This document shows positions 12,621 to 24,529 of a stretch of DNA of 64,000 bases, piece after piece. The notes beneath the pieces are model-generated. The model made no database searches. It was not told the origin of the DNA and saw only the letters and a program-made list of their open reading frames with translations. A program made the translations under genes and the position numbers. Source of the DNA: Stenogyne calaminthoides (taxonomy: Eukaryota; Streptophyta; Magnoliopsida; Lamiales; Lamiaceae); contig JBBCBC010000037.1 of the NCBI GenBank assembly GCA_037126765.1, positions 11,289,263-11,353,262 of the forward strand, in the 5' to 3' direction. Position 1 is the first letter of the stretch; each line of letters opens with the position of its first letter.

Positions 12621-15600
12621 CTATGAAGAACCTTCCTTGATGATATGTTTCAGCTTCTCAGTTGCAGCAACGAGTTCTGCTGATGTTCCTGGTTCATTTG
12701 CAGAATGGCCAGCATTTGGGACGACCTGTACAAACGAAATATATATAGTGAGTTGTTAAGCAAATGCCAAAGTTGTCTCTCTTTCTAAAGATTTCGAATG
12801 CAAAAGGTTCTTGTTCTACACTTGAATCAGGTGGCTGGCAAGTGTCTGATCCCATCGAGAAATTAACGAGTTCTAAATTCCTTCTATTCAGCTTCCTTCA
12901 GTTTTACCTAAATTGATGTCCTAAAGATCCCTATTCTGTGGTCAGTTGGTCTTTTGACTTTCCAAGGAACCTACCATATAAAACTTATCCTCTCATGACA
13001 AATATGTGAAAATTGTTAATTTCTTACTCTGAAATCAGCTTCAGGCCAAGCCTTATGAAGATCCCATGCTGACATGATAGGGCAAACCACATCATATCTT
13101 CCCTGCATCAGAAATTAAAGAGTCAACTTCTGTCATGTATCTCACATTTTTCTTCTGGAGTAACTCCACAGACCACAGCTATCAAGATATGAGAAGATTA
13201 AGTTGTCAAAAAAACTATTTGGAACCCAAACATGGAATTGGAAAATATTGAAAAGGAAAAGAAAAAAAATAAAATTAAAGTTGATATATTGAGGATTTGT
13301 ACACTGAAAAAATCTGTACACTGAATTCATAAATTGAGGATTTGTAGCACGGAGGAGGTCACTATCAACTGTCACATAAAAGAAGAAACAAACCTGCACA
13401 ATTACAGTGTTGATATGCTTTATTTTCTCAACATTATCCAACAGGTACGAGTCGGTAGGAAAAAAACCTTTGTTGACAAAGTAGTGGTTCTCAATCCTTG
13501 CAAATGCCTGCAAGAAAAGACATAATAAGTTCATTCCAAACACAAAATATAGTCTGTTCCTTATAACATACCTTGGCATGAAGTACTATACAACAAGAAA
13601 GGGGCCAATATTACGTACGGAATAGAAACAATTAGTCACACATTATACACATTCTACATTTGTTTCTTATTTTATATCTGAGTATTTACAAGAAATTTAA
13701 AATCATATGCATCCCTGGAAATTTAAAATACTCATATCACAAACAAGAAATTTGCCTGCAAAGTGTAGAGGAAGGTAAAGTTTAACAACAAAACATGTCT
13801 TATGGCCAATTAAGGAGAACCAATAAATGCTTCTAGCTGCCATTATTTTTTTAAATCCTATCTTATCATAACTTTCATTTAAGGACCTTTATACTAAAAT
13901 CTCCTGAGAACATTAATTTTGAGACAAGATCAGTCATGTATTCTATACAATTACAAATTTACAATGTTCAAGATTTTCTACACAAATAGAGATAATTTGA
14001 GATTCAACTTGCCAAGATCAAATGAGAAACCATGTTGACTACATACCACAGCACTTACCAAGCAAAATTCATCATTATCTCCTCGTTTTATGCTACCTTC
14101 ATTTGGAATAAGATGAGCTGTCATCATTTCCCATTTGGTCCATGCTCTAGCAGCAGCATACTACATTATCCAAAAATTCAGATGAGCAATGAAAATTAAA
14201 CACACTTAAGAGTACATAATTTAAGGTGTGATACCCATCAATTTCACAGACTAATAGATGTTCAACAACATCGAAATGAAACATCATTGTCATTACATCA
14301 TGTGTATACTTCAGAGATCACTCCATAGTGTCTTATTGACGTTGCTATCTAAACTTTATCACCATTAAAACATAAAGTTATATGATCAAACATGTTTCAA
14401 GGGATAGTGGATTTGGTTTTAGAAATGGTCAAGGGCAGAGGTTAGGCATCAGGAAAATCCTCTACAGAATAAACTGCAAGACACATCTCATCCCTTACGC
14501 ATGAGGTCAATCAAAGCTCCAGAGAATCACAAAATACGTCCATATAACGTTTTTTTAACAAATAAAATATTTTTTCAGTAGGCTTCCCTCATGAAACTTA
14601 TGGCTTATGTATGACATTTCAGGAGCAACGAGCAATCGGATGAAGATCATACAGAAAGAAAAAATAGGAGTGGTAGTATTACTTGTGTTTCCTTGTTATT
14701 GGAGTTTAACCTCTTGTGGTAAGCATCAATTAAACATCCTCTTTCACTTTCCGGAATAAGATCTCTAAATGGCTCCCAAGCTACAAAAATAATAAATAAC
14801 CACACTCAAATGTCCCGCTACTCAAATAAGCATATTATAGAACATGAACAAAAATATCTATACCATCAGGAAATATGGCAGCAGCCCCACCCTCGTAAAA
14901 CCAGTCAATTTCTTTCTTGCGCAACATGAAAATGCCTCTCAGTACCATTCCCGTGACCTTCAATATAAGATGATAGAATGACACTTTTTCATAATTACAA
15001 TCTTTAAAAACAAAAACTAGGATCTCTTATATGAAAAAGGTCAAGTGAGAAACCTTGTCAGGATGGGAAACACTATATGCTAGAGCAAGTGTGCTTCCCC
15101 ACGAACCACCAAAAACCTGAAAGTTAACATTTAGAGAAGCAGCCACCAGAGTATCAACAAGTAATATTTTATCTTTACCTGCCACTCAGGAACTTTTAAG
15201 TGTGCTCTAAGTTTTTCAATGTCCTCAATAAGGTGCCAAGTAGTATTCTCCTCTAGGCAGGCATGAGGTGTACTTTTACCAGCACCTCGCTAAATGGGCA
15301 TTATTAGTAGTAGAAAATGTCACACATTATGTTCCGAAAAGCTTCCTAATAAACTAAATAATTCAGAATATAAACCTGATCAAATAAGATAATCCTATAA
15401 AAGTTAGGATCAAAGAATTTCCGGTTACCAGGAGAAGTTCCACCTCCTGGACCTCCATGGAAGAAAACCACTGGCTGCAAAAATGGAAGGACATAAAAAG
15501 GTGGCGTGAAGCATATATTCCTGCATAAGATATTCATAAATCTGATAGCATCTACAAGAGGCTAAAAGCCAGCACACAGGTTGTAGAGAGGTAACGAAAC

Positions 15601-16283
15601 TCACATGGCCGTCTGGATTTCCGGACTGCTCATAATAAATTGTGTGAATGTCTGAAACCTTTAGAAAACCTGTATTGAACGGCTCTATATCCGAGTAAAG
15701 GGTCCGATTTATTTCAGGACTCGGTGCGTTAGTTTCCATGGTTTCTGGGACTACTACTTGCTGATCACTGTTATAGCAATCAAGATTATTACTATGACTG
15801 AACAAAATCAAACTCCTTCTTCCTGCATACAAACTTTACAAAATCAATCTACCATTGTGCACATACCAACAATATAAAGATACAGATTTTGCAATCAATT
15901 AATTTATCCTATAAATAAGCCTACACATAGAAAGGGAGTGAGGTTCAACCCAGAATGCGGAATGTTTAGCTTAGTATGAACGCAGAATGGCTACTCTTAC
16001 TATCTTACACAAGAATCAGAAATCTTACGACGCCTCTTTGAGTGAGACTGTGGTTAATTAAGTGTGTAGACATAAAATCTTGAATTTCTTGATTCTTGGC
16101 CCAAAAAAACCATATTGTTTTGATTAACGAAAAAAGATTGATGAAAGAAATAATATTACACATAATTACAACAAACAGAAAGCGAGAGGGAGGGAGAGAG
16201 ACCTGGGGCGCTGAAATTCTTGATCGGGGAGAGAGAGAAAGAAAGAGAATGTTGGGAGTTATAGCAGCTGCCCCTAGACTCAT
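12621..16283 (-). CDS. PIP: Proline iminopeptidase copy 2 (intact catalytic body)
   Basis: Coding exons align one to one with copy 1: exon 1 16203-16283, then 15605-15822, 15376-15474, 15179-15289, 15054-15116, 14864-14957, 14683-14780, 14059-14160, 13394-13507, 13028-13102 and 12621-12725. From the internal ATG at 15739 (METNAP) the frame is open for 331 residues. It has HGGPGGG (51-57), the nucleophile elbow GGSWG with Ser120, Asp276 in GRYD and His304 in NAGHS. The upstream exon starting MSLGAAAITP is homologous to the transit-peptide exon of copy 1 but is 34 bases shorter, so it ends in phase 0 where phase 1 is required. Splicing from it would reach a TGA within five codons. I infer a cytosolic product from METN unless another splice is used. 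Length and motifs are typical of plant proline iminopeptidases. Confidence 0.88.
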
Positions 16284-16894
16284 TGGACTTGTTGTATCAA
16301 GAAACGCAATGGGTTCTCAAGAAAACATTAGAAACGTGTTAACGATCAATCTTTTTCTTTGTTAAAAAAAAAAAAACAGTTTCCTGAATTTTATAAAGAG
16401 ACACGCCCAATACAATTTTCAAGAACGATGTGTGTAAGTAAGGGCATGTTTGTTTCCCGACTATTTTGGTCGGACTCTGGACTTTATAATCTCAAACTCC
16501 TTTTTGTTTTGAAACTTAAAGTAAGGATTTTAAAATCATATTAACCTACTTTATTTCATCACTAACTACTACTTTGCTTTTTATTCTCTCTATACACTCA
16601 CATTATCTACATTTTTATTCTCCCAATACACTCAAAATAATATAATAATATCACATCAATCAATTTTTCTATCAACTTACCCTATAAAATCCAACAATAA
16701 ATATACATCTTAACTATTTATCAAATTTTTGAAATTCTAGAACTCAAAATTTGAAATTTCCCACGCCCATTATAAATCCAAAACAAACATGCCCTAAAAG
16801 ATCCCACGGTGATTATATTGGGAATTTCCCTCCATCCAACACAGCTGTCATCGTCCAAATTCCACTTCTTGCCTGTTCATATGTTAGTGTGCCT
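16284..16894. other. Intergenic upstream of PIP copy 2
   Basis: Promoter side of PIP copy 2 up to about 16380, then a MITE (16442-16794), then short AT-rich sequence before a second TIR element. No coding signal was found. Confidence 0.5.
16442..16794. mobile_element. 353-bp PIF/Harbinger-like MITE
   Basis: Ends GGGCATGTTTGTTT at the left and AAACAAACATGCCC at the right are exact inverted copies, flanked by a TAA/TAA duplication (16439-16441 and 16795-16797). No coding capacity. Confidence 0.85.
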
Positions 16895-17735
16895 GGTCCA
16901 GTTATTCACACCCCTTCAATTGGGAAATACGCCCATCACACTTATATATTTTATTAAATAAATCAATGCAAAAAGCCTACTTTACCAATTCTATCCTTCC
17001 CGAAAACAGAGCACACAAACAGTCTTCTTCCGCCACTTCTTTTTTCCCATTTTCCACCACCAGTGCTTCGCCGCCAAGCGCACACTAGTATTACATCGCC
17101 GCCAATCGCACGCCACCAGTACACCGTCACTGTTAAAGCGTCTGCTGGACGTGCGCCACCACCTATCTTCTCACCGCCGCCCCGTTATTAATCCTGCCAC
17201 CGCATACCGGCGCAATTGGGGGTATCTTTCGATGTGGTTCACATATGCAGAAATGATCCTGGTATTTCTTTTGTCTCCTTTCTCTTCATCTTTTTAACAG
17301 CAGAAATGGGAATTGGTTAAGTTAAATTAGGTTAACATAGGTAGTAATGGGAACTGGTCGATTTACTGGTTGTATCATTTCAATTCTGCAGAACGATGAA
17401 TGGGGGAGAAAGAGTGGGTCTCATATGAACCAGTAGGCTTCCTTCATGCAATTTTAATTTAGCAACGTTTGCAACTATACAAAATAGAATCGTCTGAATT
17501 ATTAAAAATGTGAACTAAATTTTTTCTCAGTAAAAATAAGTAGATTTTTTAAAGATAACAAACAGACGCTTGAAATACACTGTGAATGATCTATCATTGA
17601 CAACAACACCTAAAAAGTTCAAGTGAGAAACCTTGGAGAAATTAGAATTTTATATAATCTTTTTATATATGGGTTTTTTATTTAAAATATTTAATGGGGT
17701 ATCTACTAATTAAGGGGGTGTGAATAACTGGCCCC
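16895..17735. mobile_element. Roughly 840-bp TIR element, superfamily unclear
   Basis: The left end GGTCCAGTTATTCACACCCC is mirrored at the right by GGGTGTGAATAACTGGCCCC. Weaker inverted similarity extends inward (TTAAATAAA motifs near 16955 and 17680). The centre (17030-17220) is unusually rich in CCGCC/CCACC triplets compared with its surroundings and may be captured gene sequence, but I cannot assign it. No clear target duplication was found. Confidence 0.55.
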
Positions 17736-18676
17736 TTAAAATTGTTTCTATTTTCGGGCCATTGTTTTCTTTGGGCCCATTTAAAAAATTGTATGGTAGT
17801 CCACTGGATTCATGTAAATTCCTTTAAAGCCCATTAGTCCTTTTCTCTTCTTCTTTATAGACGGACCCCATTACTTACCATTTGTCATTGCAGAATGCAG
17901 ATAAGATATATGATAATTTTTTTTTAATAAAATAATATTATAGACTTATAGTACTACCTTTGTTTCGAAACACATTGCGCCAACTTTTGAGCACACATAG
18001 TTTAAGTAATGAGTACAATGTTGAAAGATAATTTTATAAATTTTTATGTATAAAATAAATTAAGTAGTTTGATTGAGTGTATGTAAATATATAAATATTG
18101 TGAGGGTGTAGTTTAGTGAGGAATTTTCTTTTTTAAGTATGCAAAGTGTTGTGGGATGTCCCAATAAAAAAAAAAAGCAATTTGTGGTGGGACGGGGGAG
18201 TATAATTTTATACACATATAAAATGTGATAAATTAGGCAGTTCTGCAATTGATGTTTGATCTAAAATTGCAATAATTCATGTGTAAAATTGTTTCAAAAT
18301 TATTTATTATTGCGAATGATCATAACTCATAAGTCAACCTTTTTTTATGCATCCTCTTTACATTATTTTGTGAAAAAATGAATAATTGAAATAAGATTTT
18401 AAAAAATACCAAATAATAAGTATCATTTGTATATATATAATTCTCACGAATGCAAATAAATGGGAGAAAGCCAACCATCCAAAACAGCTATTCTGAGAGC
18501 CACAAAGACTGGATACAAAAATAAAGGCTCACAAAAATTCCATTACCAATAAAATCAATAATCATATCTTTTTTGCACCTTATAAGTCCACACTTCTTCT
18601 CACAATATCCCTTTTCTTTCATAATTCAGAAAAATATAAACTGCATTTCTTCCAACTTCAACTCTCTCTAAGAAAC
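17736..18676. other. Intergenic upstream of malate dehydrogenase
   Basis: Contains a diverged Stowaway-like element (17954-18200) and about 475 bases of AT-rich sequence leading to the MDH start. A TATA-like AAATATAAACT lies at about 18630, some 45 bases before the ATG, followed by a CT-rich leader. No other gene is seen. Confidence 0.45.
17954..18200. mobile_element. Diverged Stowaway-like MITE
   Basis: The left end CTACCTTTGTTTCGAAACA and right end GTGGTGGGACGGGGGAG are degenerate forms of the CTCCCTCCGTCCC terminus, with TA on both sides (17952-17953 and 18201-18202). About 247 bp, no ORF. Confidence 0.55.
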
Positions 18677-20496
18677 ATGGAAGTTAACCAACGCATTGCC
18701 AGAATCTCAGCTCATCTCCATCCTTCAAATCCACAGGTTTAAGTTCCACTTTACATAAATTTCAAGAGAATGAAATATGCTTTAAGACCTTATATCAAGA
18801 TTTGCAGAGTTAATCTTGAAGCTAAACTTTGCTCCTTTGTGTTGTATACAACTATACATACAGGTGGGACATGAGGATTTAAGGGCAGTGGATTGCAGGG
18901 CGAAAGGAGGCCCCCGGATTCAAAGTAGCCATATTAGGTGCAGCTGGAGGCATAGGCCAACCCCTTTCCTTGCTCATGAAAATGAATCCATTAGTCTCAG
19001 TTCTGCATCTCTACGATGTCGTAAATACCCCTGGTGTTACTGCTGATGTTAGTCACATGGACACTGGTGCTGTTGTAAGTTAACTTACCATCTGTGTTCA
19101 CTGTTCTGCATCTTCTTCTTGTTGTTTTTTTTGAAGAAATGAGGTGGATATTTTGGTCTTTTTACTTGAAGGTGAGAGGTTTTCTGGGGCAGCAGCAGCT
19201 TGAGGGTGCACTTACAGGTATGGACCTTGTGATCATACCAGCTGGAGTTCCAAGAAAACCAGGAATGACTAGAGATGACCTTTTCAATATCAATGCTGGG
19301 ATTGTGAGAACACTCTGTGAAGGGATTGCGAAGTGCTGCCCGAACGCGGTTGTTAACTTGATCAGTAATCCGGTCAACTCTACCGTGCCTATTGCTGCTG
19401 AGGTTTTCAAGAAAGCGGGCACTTATGACCCCAAAAAGCTACTGGGAGTCACCATGCTTGATGTTGTCAGAGCCAATACGTTTGTGGTACGTATGTACAT
19501 GCCTTGTGTTATTGGACTATAGGCTTGATGGATTGTACATATGATGTTCTTTTTTTTGGTTAGGCTGAAGTTTTGGGACTTGATCCTAGAGAAGTTAGTG
19601 TTCCGGTGGTGGGTGGTCATGCAGGGGTGACTATTTTGCCTCTTCTCTCACAGGTTTGAGGATGATTACCCCCGTTTTTTAAAGCTTCATGTACTTGTAA
19701 AAATGGACATGGATTTACCTTGATCGGTTATATCACGTTCTGTAGGTAAAACCTCCTTGCTCCTTTACGGCAGAGGAAACTGAATACCTAACAAAGCGTA
19801 TTCAAGATGGTGGAACAGAGGTTGTTCAGGTACGATTCATTGCTATCTGGACTTCAAAAGCGAAAGGGATCAATTCCCTCAACCAGATTACATTAGCACA
19901 TGTTGTTTAAGCAGCTTCTTACAGTATTAAACTGCTACTATGAATGCAGGCAAAAGCTGGTGCAGGCTCTGCAACATTGTCAATGGTTAGAATCTTGGTT
20001 TCAGTTTTCTTGCATAGTCAATTGACATAGGATTCTGGAGATAATATTGATGCAAGTAAATTTTGTAGGCATATGCAGCGGTGAAATTTGCAGATGCCTG
20101 TCTGCGAGGCCTAAGAGGAGATGCTGGCATTGTTGAATGTGCATATGTAGCTTCACAGGTACCACTTTTGAGCTTCTTGTCCAGACAATATTTGCTCGAT
20201 TTATCCAGAAAAAAATACTGATAGACGCCCGAATGATGCATCACATGCAGGTCACAGAGCTCCCGTTCTTTGCAACTAAGGTACGACTTGGACGTGTAGG
20301 AGCTGAAGAGGTGTTCCAACTAGGGCCTCTAAATGAGTATGAGAGGTAATATTTACTTGTATAATACTGCTTTCCCTTTTGGAAAATGTTAAGTGGACTG
20401 ATTGCTGGAGGACTGTTTGGCAGGGTTGGATTGGAGACAGCAAAGAAAGAGTTGGAAGCAAGCATTCAGAAGGGAGTTTCCTTCATCAGAAAATAA
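18677..20496 (+). CDS. Peroxisomal (glyoxysomal) NAD-malate dehydrogenase, with exon 2 frameshift
   Basis: Nine exons: 18677-18736, 18864-19074, 19172-19486, 19564-19653, 19746-19829, 19950-19985, 20069-20158, 20251-20345 and 20424-20496. The N-terminus MEVNQRIARISAHL contains a PTS2 peroxisomal signal (RI-x5-HL). NAD-binding LGAAGGIGQPL, the substrate-loop IPAGVPRKPGMTRDDLFN, LDVVRANTFV and the catalytic-His motif VPVVGGHAGVTILPL identify MDH, which interconverts malate and oxaloacetate for beta-oxidation, the glyoxylate cycle and photorespiration. All exons keep phase except exon 2, which is 211 nt. At 18910-18915 GGCCCCCGGA shifts the frame between the AKGG and GFKVAIL segments. An alternative acceptor, AG before TGGATT at about 18889, would restore the frame but drop conserved residues. 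A real lesion or an assembly error are both possible. Confidence 0.9.
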
Positions 20497-20869
20497 GTTC
20501 ATGAGAGAATGTCGTCTTTAAGGCTGTTGTACCTTTGTTCCTTGATATATGTCATAAGATGTTACTGCTGTATTACAGAACAGTTGATTATGCTATTACG
20601 TTCTGTGGTATCACTGATAAATTTATACATGTACATTTATCAGCAAAATTGTTTTGCTCCCTCATAATAAGTTCAACATAAAGAGAGAAATGAACTGTAA
20701 TAGAACATAACTCAACCAAAATCGCACAACGTAAAGACAATTATATTTGCTATACGAACCATGGTAATCTCATGGCATGTTGGTGTGTGGTTTCACTCCT
20801 AAACAAAGCTAAAAAAAAAATTGCTAATATATCTTTACAGTTTAGTCATGCTCAACTAAATTATAGAGC
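20497..20869. other. Intergenic between convergent MDH and TIN1-like genes
   Basis: Shared 3' flanks of two convergent genes, 373 bases, AT-rich, with A-rich runs near 20812. No gene or element is recognised. Confidence 0.5.
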
Positions 20870-22838
20870 TTACAACATAAACGGATTTGGAGGTTGGTGA
20901 ACAATGGGCATCTTCGACATAGTAATGTTACCCAAAAGTACATTAGGCGCTGCAGAATCCTCTGAAATCACAGGATTGAGCTGTACCACCCTCTCTGCTA
21001 CAACCTTGTTTCCATCAACCTTAGCCAGAACCTCAAAATGCATCCTCACAGTGGAAGGCTTCGTTCTCCATTCAGGGAAACCTTCAATATCACCCTCTTT
21101 GAGCTTCTTCTCAACTCCAAATCCCATCTTCACAAAAGTCTGAGCAGACACATCCGCTTTCAAAAGCTTGAAAGAACCCTCCTTATTCGCTTTGGAACCG
21201 AGCACAGAGGATAGCAACGCCTCAAAACCAAGCAAGTTGGAGTTTGACCCATTGACCGAAACAAGAGGCCATAACGTGGTAAAGTGATCAGGTGCCACAA
21301 GGGCTTTGGCCTCTCCTTGAAGATCAAGGGTGGATATGGTGTCAGCTCCCACTGTTCTCTTCTTCGATGCAGAGGTGCAAGGCGCTTAAGCTTGAGCCTG
21401 TTGCTCGATGAGGGTGATGATGTGGCAGGAGATGTGAGGGATGTGGGGCCAATTATGCGAAGCGAAAGGAGAGGACCATCTTGAGAGCGTGCAACATCTT
21501 GGAGACGCTCTGCTAGAGTTAAAAGACCTGAGGCGAAACCATTATCTGTTTTGTTCAGTGGGAGTGGGAGCTCAACTGGATGACGCAAACTAACTGATCT
21601 GGCACCCTTGATGGTGACAACAGCACCGTCTGCTAAGATTACTTTCTTGAGCTCACCGGCGTCCACATCATGCTGCATTGCATTTGAGATAAAAGTAAAC
21701 ATCAGATTGGCAGAGCCAGTTATTGTGCAATGCTCGATTCCTATCAATCCTGCTAAAAATATGCAGCAAACGAAAGAAAATTCAAGATAAATTGTCTCAG
21801 CACCACATGATTTGTACGATTTACAGTTAACTACATCATGAAAACTAGAATGCTCATCTACATTTTTCATTGCACGTGTATAAGAGGCCAAAAGGCAACA
21901 TAAAACACTTCATTACCAATGTTTTTATCAAGAACAAAAAAACACATTCGTATCTAACCATGTTCCCTAACAAAAAGAAACAACTTCAATTTCTATCAAC
22001 TCGAAGCATGGTTTAATCCTCTACCACAAACAGATTTTCAGGAACGAACTCTCGTTTACAGAATTTAAGAAATAAGCTCAAATATACATTATCCTATGTC
22101 CGGTTAGCTAGGATTATACAAATAATCAACGCAGTTTTCTTCACATTAAATGCTCAATTACAATAGAACAGTATATTAATGATGCAGAACTTTGTTGAAT
22201 AGACTTACAGGCAACGATATCCTCATATCCTTGGCATCCTGAATCCATAGTTCCATGGGACCAGCCAACTGAAACGGTGCGAGAACGGGCATCTGATCAT
22301 CATTTTTCCGTCTCTCTAACAACCCATTTCCCTCATCCGGGTTAACCGGGCGCTCCATCTGAAATATGGGCAAATCCACATATTCCCATTTGTTCACATC
22401 CTCCAAAAGCTTCAAGGGAAGAACTTTATTATCGATCTCCACATCAAATTCATACGCTACTGATCTCCCCACCAGGGCATCCCTCAAATCAAATCCGGAT
22501 ATCTTAAAATCATCAGCTTGGAGCCCTAATCCCTTCACAATAGCTTCCTTCAAATCCTACAACCATACAATTTGGGCAAAAATTAATTGAATATGCGTAT
22601 CAAGAGAAGGAAAAACTACACGCAAAACGATCTTCCCTTTCTACATGATCAGACAACAACAGGATAAAAAATGAAAAAAAAAAAAAAACTGGAATTGAGA
22701 AGTTACCGAAATTGCTTTAGGATATGGAGGATTGAAATCATGGGAGGCAACCAAAGCAGATGACTTCGGAACTTGAGTTCCGATCAGAACGAAACACAAC
22801 GCGACAGCGATAATCGGAGATCGCGGGCTCGAATCCAT
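20870..22838 (-). CDS. TIN1: TIN1-like (tunicamycin-induced 1) ER-stress protein, with frameshift
   Basis: Three exons on the minus strand: 22707-22838, 22209-22556 and 20870-21672, about 427 residues. A signal peptide-like hydrophobic segment occupies residues 9-20 (IIAVALCFVLIG). Conserved blocks recalled from plant TIN1 (Arabidopsis At5g64510) include DLKEAIVKGLG, LAPFQLAGPMELWIQD, HDVDAGELKKVILADGAVV and TLWPLVSVNGSNSNLLGFE. TIN1 is a plant-specific ER protein of unknown biochemistry, induced by the unfolded protein response. The last exon is 803 nt, not a multiple of three. Around 21368-21376 the LKLKRLAP block and the ASKKRTVGAD block are in different frames with only two bases between them, which suggests a deletion of about 19 bases relative to the family. 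Upstream bZIP motifs fit UPR control. Confidence 0.85.
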
Positions 22839-23346
22839 CTAGGGTTGCCAAAAGAACCGAGATTCTGATCAGAAAATCAAGGATTAATCAAATTTGTTTA
22901 GTTGGAATACGAAATCTTAGAAAAAGGAATTGGATTTCCACCTTTATATATGTTGGCTTACCTTTGGAAACGAACGAAGAAAATAGTAGAGAAATTTCTG
23001 GAAATCCACGTGGGTGATGACGTGGAAGGCAAGTGACCAATGGAATGCGAGAGATTGATTCAGCGGATGAATTTCATTGGTTTGTTGTGGTCATTCTGAC
23101 GTCGTCTTGACTCTTGAGCGTGAATTTCGGGTTGAAGACTTGAAGTCGGTTGTAAGAATTAAGATATTGAAGGCGGAAGAAAAATAAAGCTTGTGGCCCA
23201 TTTCATTTTAATTAGTTGGGCTTCAAAAGTTTGTATTGGGTCCAATTACATATTGTTGATGTGGGATTTAAATTTGGCAGTGGTAGGACGGTACGTGTAT
23301 TGAAGTAAAAAAAAAGGTCTTATAAGGGATAAGAAAAAATCTTCAA
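22839..23346. other. TIN1-like promoter region
   Basis: About 500 bases between the TIN1-like start codon and the tRNA-like sequence. It holds the bZIP/CCAAT motif cluster listed separately and another TGACGTCG core at 23097-23104. No other gene is seen. Confidence 0.5.
23006..23041 (-). promoter_or_regulatory. UPR-type bZIP/CCAAT cluster upstream of TIN1-like gene
   Basis: Read toward the gene on the minus strand: ATTGGTC (23041-23035), then CCACGTCATC (23025-23016), then the G-box CCACGTGG (23013-23006), about 170-200 bases before the ATG. ATTGG plus CCACGTCATC are the two halves of the plant UPR element (P-UPRE) known from BiP promoters, here separated by nine bases. The motifs are seen; bZIP60/bZIP28 binding is inferred from the gene's family. 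Confidence 0.5.
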
Positions 23347-23420
23347 TGCCATCGCCCGGATTCGAACCGGAGACCTTCATTGTGTTAGACTGACGTGATA
23401 AACAACTACACCACAACACC
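23347..23420 (-). tRNA. tRNA-Val(AAC)-like gene, degraded
   Basis: On the minus strand a 74-base tRNA shape begins GGTGTTGTGGTGTAGTTG and has an anticodon loop CTAACAC (anticodon AAC) and an intact B box GGTTCGAATCC. Defects relative to a normal tRNA-Val are a mismatch at the second acceptor pair, a G:A mismatch in the anticodon stem and GT in place of the D-loop GG. It is therefore more likely a pseudo-tRNA than an active gene. Confidence 0.7.
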
Positions 23421-23759
23421 TGTACAAAAATAATAATTAAATAATGATAAATATTTTGGAGATACATGGCTCCAAATTTAATAATTTGCAGATTGAAGAA
23501 TGTATTCGAAACTCGTTACAACATAATTCATGGCTCCAATAGTTCAAAATAGTTAGTAGATATAACAATCACGAATTTTTTTAACAAATCTAGTACTAGT
23601 ACTATTACTATATATGGAATTCAAATGCTCAATTCCAAATTAGTGAAACCTGAATATCATGTTGAATTAAGAGATGGACCTACGTGTCCCATGGGGGGCA
23701 CGTGTCCCCATAAATTTTTTTTTTTTATTACTATGTTTATTATATAAATTTATATAGAT
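23421..23759. other. Intergenic, nothing recognised
   Basis: AT-rich sequence between the tRNA-like gene and the hAT element. It contains the inverted motif CACGTGTCCC / GGGGCACGTGTCCCC near 23680-23710 and a T-run. No gene is supported. Confidence 0.4.
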
Positions 23760-24529
23760 CAAGAATGAAAATATAGCTATCGCAAGTAATATCGCAACCT
23801 TAATTTTACGGATATATCGATGAATATATTGATATTGCATATCGATATCGTAATTTTTTTTAAAAATGACGAAAATTATGTTAAAAAATTAGAAATTTAT
23901 CATGAAATTTTACAGGTTATTATTACACAAAAATATGCATAAATTTCATTTAAAATCATAATAAAATGACATATTTAAATAAAAAATATTAGCAATAAAC
24001 TATACAAACAGTACTGTCCATAAAAAAAAAACTGACAATACAATATATAATACAATACAAAATGACTAAAATTACATGATAAAATATAATTAGTACCAAA
24101 ATGATGACCTATAAGGTTCAAAAAATAGAAGATGTAATGACATCTTTATCCAAAAAATACTGGTACCAACTCATATCATTAAAGTACTCATGGATATATT
24201 ATGCACATGTCATTTATATGTTTTCCTATCTCTTCCAACTATTTTACCATGAATTGGATATTGTGTCATGACCCATATATTTTGTTGATACGCGTTTTGG
24301 CTTTCATAAGACATTTGAGGAGTTGGGCGATGAAAAATATTTTGAGTATTCCAATCAAACTGTGAACTCGCATATGTGTCAAAAGCATATAATTTTGAGA
24401 TATATCACTATGAAAAATATTTTGAGTTAAATTAAAAAAAAAATATATCGAAATCTATAATAATATCGCGATATTTCGATATTTCAAATTATGCGATATA
24501 TCCGCGATTTTGAGATATATCAAGAAAAA

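Larger units (their letters stand above)
6688..16380. repeat. Tandem segmental duplication (two units of about 5.2 and 4.5 kb)
   Basis: The left unit (about 6688-11910) and right unit (about 11913-16380) align in order: the end of the TPX2-family last exon plus 3' flank, then a complete eleven-exon proline iminopeptidase gene on the minus strand, then its promoter side. The 3' flank match is clear: CAATCATTTATTGAATT followed by TTGATCTTCAT occurs near 6900 and near 12000. The exons align one to one and introns still align with many indels, so the event is not recent. The right unit has lost part of the last-exon copy. Confidence 0.85.

Noticed and set aside
20904..21143. Plus-strand frames across the TIN1-like exon
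   Set aside because: Antisense shadows of the conserved minus-strand exon.
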